Part shown: positions 38,481-38,829 of the stretch, piece by piece
Layout: every line of letters starts with the position of its first letter
Numbering within the stretch: the first letter of the stretch is position 1
Source of the DNA: Pseudanabaena sp. M085S1SP2A07QC
GTDB taxonomy: Bacteria; Cyanobacteriota; Cyanobacteriia; Pseudanabaenales; Pseudanabaenaceae
Direction: 5' to 3'
Assembly: GCA_020404895.1 (NCBI GenBank)
Contig: JADBWK010000152.1
Location: 1-38,829, forward strand
DNA length: 38,829 nucleotides
The notes under the pieces: generated by a model
Told to the model about the DNA's origin: nothing
What the model saw: only the letters and a program-made list of their open reading frames with translations
Databases searched by the model: none
Translations under genes and position numbers: made by a program

Positions 38481-38829
38481 GCTCTGGAAATGCCGAAGCA
38501 CATTGTGATTCTCATTTTCGGTTTTCCAGCGACATTTACCCGCTTCAACTATTTCAGCGACATTGTCGATATCAATGGCATGATTAGTCACAAAAGCATT
38601 ATGGAAGACTTCAGAATTATCGGCACTATCGCGAACAGTCAGTTCACACCAGTTCACTAATAGAGAGGGTTCCTGTTCTCTTAATGGTATCTGATTCACA
38701 AATCGGTAGGTATATATTTCGATGGATTTTCCTTTACGATGTTTAGTCGTCAATTGCTGTACTTCACCATTTTTTTCTAAATAATCCAACCACTCATACA
38801 AACTAGAATGACTGGATGGTAAGCAGGTG
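38480..38829 (-). mobile_element. DDE transposase C-terminal fragment
   Basis: The frame entering from the right edge reads SSHSSLYEWLDYLEKNGEVQ, YRFVNQIPLREQEPSLLVNW, CELTVRDS and VEAGKCRWKTENENHNVLRH. This is the C-terminal part of a DDE transposase, with the last catalytic Glu in W-K-x-E-N-E-N; I think the ISNCY group, from memory. It breaks off at FQSHGK, where the kinase PAC domain continues in the same frame. So an insertion sequence end is fused to, and probably destroyed, the kinase gene. The 5' part lies outside the window. Confidence 0.7.

Noticed and set aside
1-38829. tRNA or rRNA genes
   Set aside because: No cloverleaf pattern with a TTCRA arm and no rRNA sequence recognised by reading; a covariance scan was not possible.

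Overview
The window looks like a cyanobacterial chromosome segment. The octamer GCGATCGC (HIP1) recurs throughout, inside genes and between them. The gene content also fits: a class II ribonucleotide reductase, a GvpK remnant, pentapeptide-repeat and J-domain/TPR proteins, an Rcp1-like regulator and long hybrid histidine kinases. A filamentous Pseudanabaena-like genome is my guess from base composition and the many palindromes, but I cannot prove it.

Layout. 1-1430: a 5'-truncated creatininase fragment and an unknown gene. 1450-3500: three toxin-antitoxin modules in a row on the minus strand (Doc, ParE/RelE and PIN types). A near-identical 50-60 bp spacer with paired HIP1 sites lies 3' of each. 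3640-5850: an AT-rich minus-strand trio of an antitoxin-like protein, a four-helix membrane protein and a P-loop ATPase, possibly an uncharacterised defence or stress unit. 5988-9536: class II (B12) ribonucleotide reductase nrdJ on the minus strand. It is broken twice. A group I intron carrying a PD-(D/E)xK homing endonuclease sits in the NPCGE catalytic motif, and an in-frame TAA-TAA followed by a new SD and ATG splits the reading frame. 9537-11238: no intact gene, but pieces of sucrose-phosphatase, glycosyltransferase, glycogen-debranching enzyme and cyclase genes. 11239-18884: plus-strand housekeeping and cyanobacterial genes (a membrane protein, TPR, DnaJ-TPR, queG, pentapeptide repeat, larC). 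18858-24175: minus strand with a gvpK stump, an ABC ATPase, a hybrid kinase and tldD. 24364-38480: a large minus-strand two-component cluster of four hybrid or REC-linked kinases and one REC-GGDEF-EAL protein, mixed with pseudogenes. At the right edge a transposase fragment has cut into a dead kinase.

The two observations I rate highest concern expression of split proteins. In larC (nickel-pincer cofactor synthesis) the two halves are in the 0 and -1 frames. They are joined by a run of nine A followed after 4 nt by a 21-bp hairpin, which is a textbook -1 frameshift arrangement, and the -1 frame is open throughout. In nrdJ the pairing needed for group I splicing (P1 with a U.G at the splice site, and P10) can be drawn by hand, and splicing restores Asn-Pro-Cys-Gly-Glu exactly.

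The second theme is palindromes. More than a dozen hairpins, many with 14-28 bp near-perfect stems and 3-nt loops, sit mostly at gene 3' ends. Many share a GGCGC-type tip but not the arm sequence. Two 93-bp MITE-like copies and a second nested inverted-repeat family are also present. Gene decay (creatininase, sugar genes, gvpK, rsbQ, a kinase and a response regulator) is widespread, which suggests a repeat-rich genome that is rearranging.
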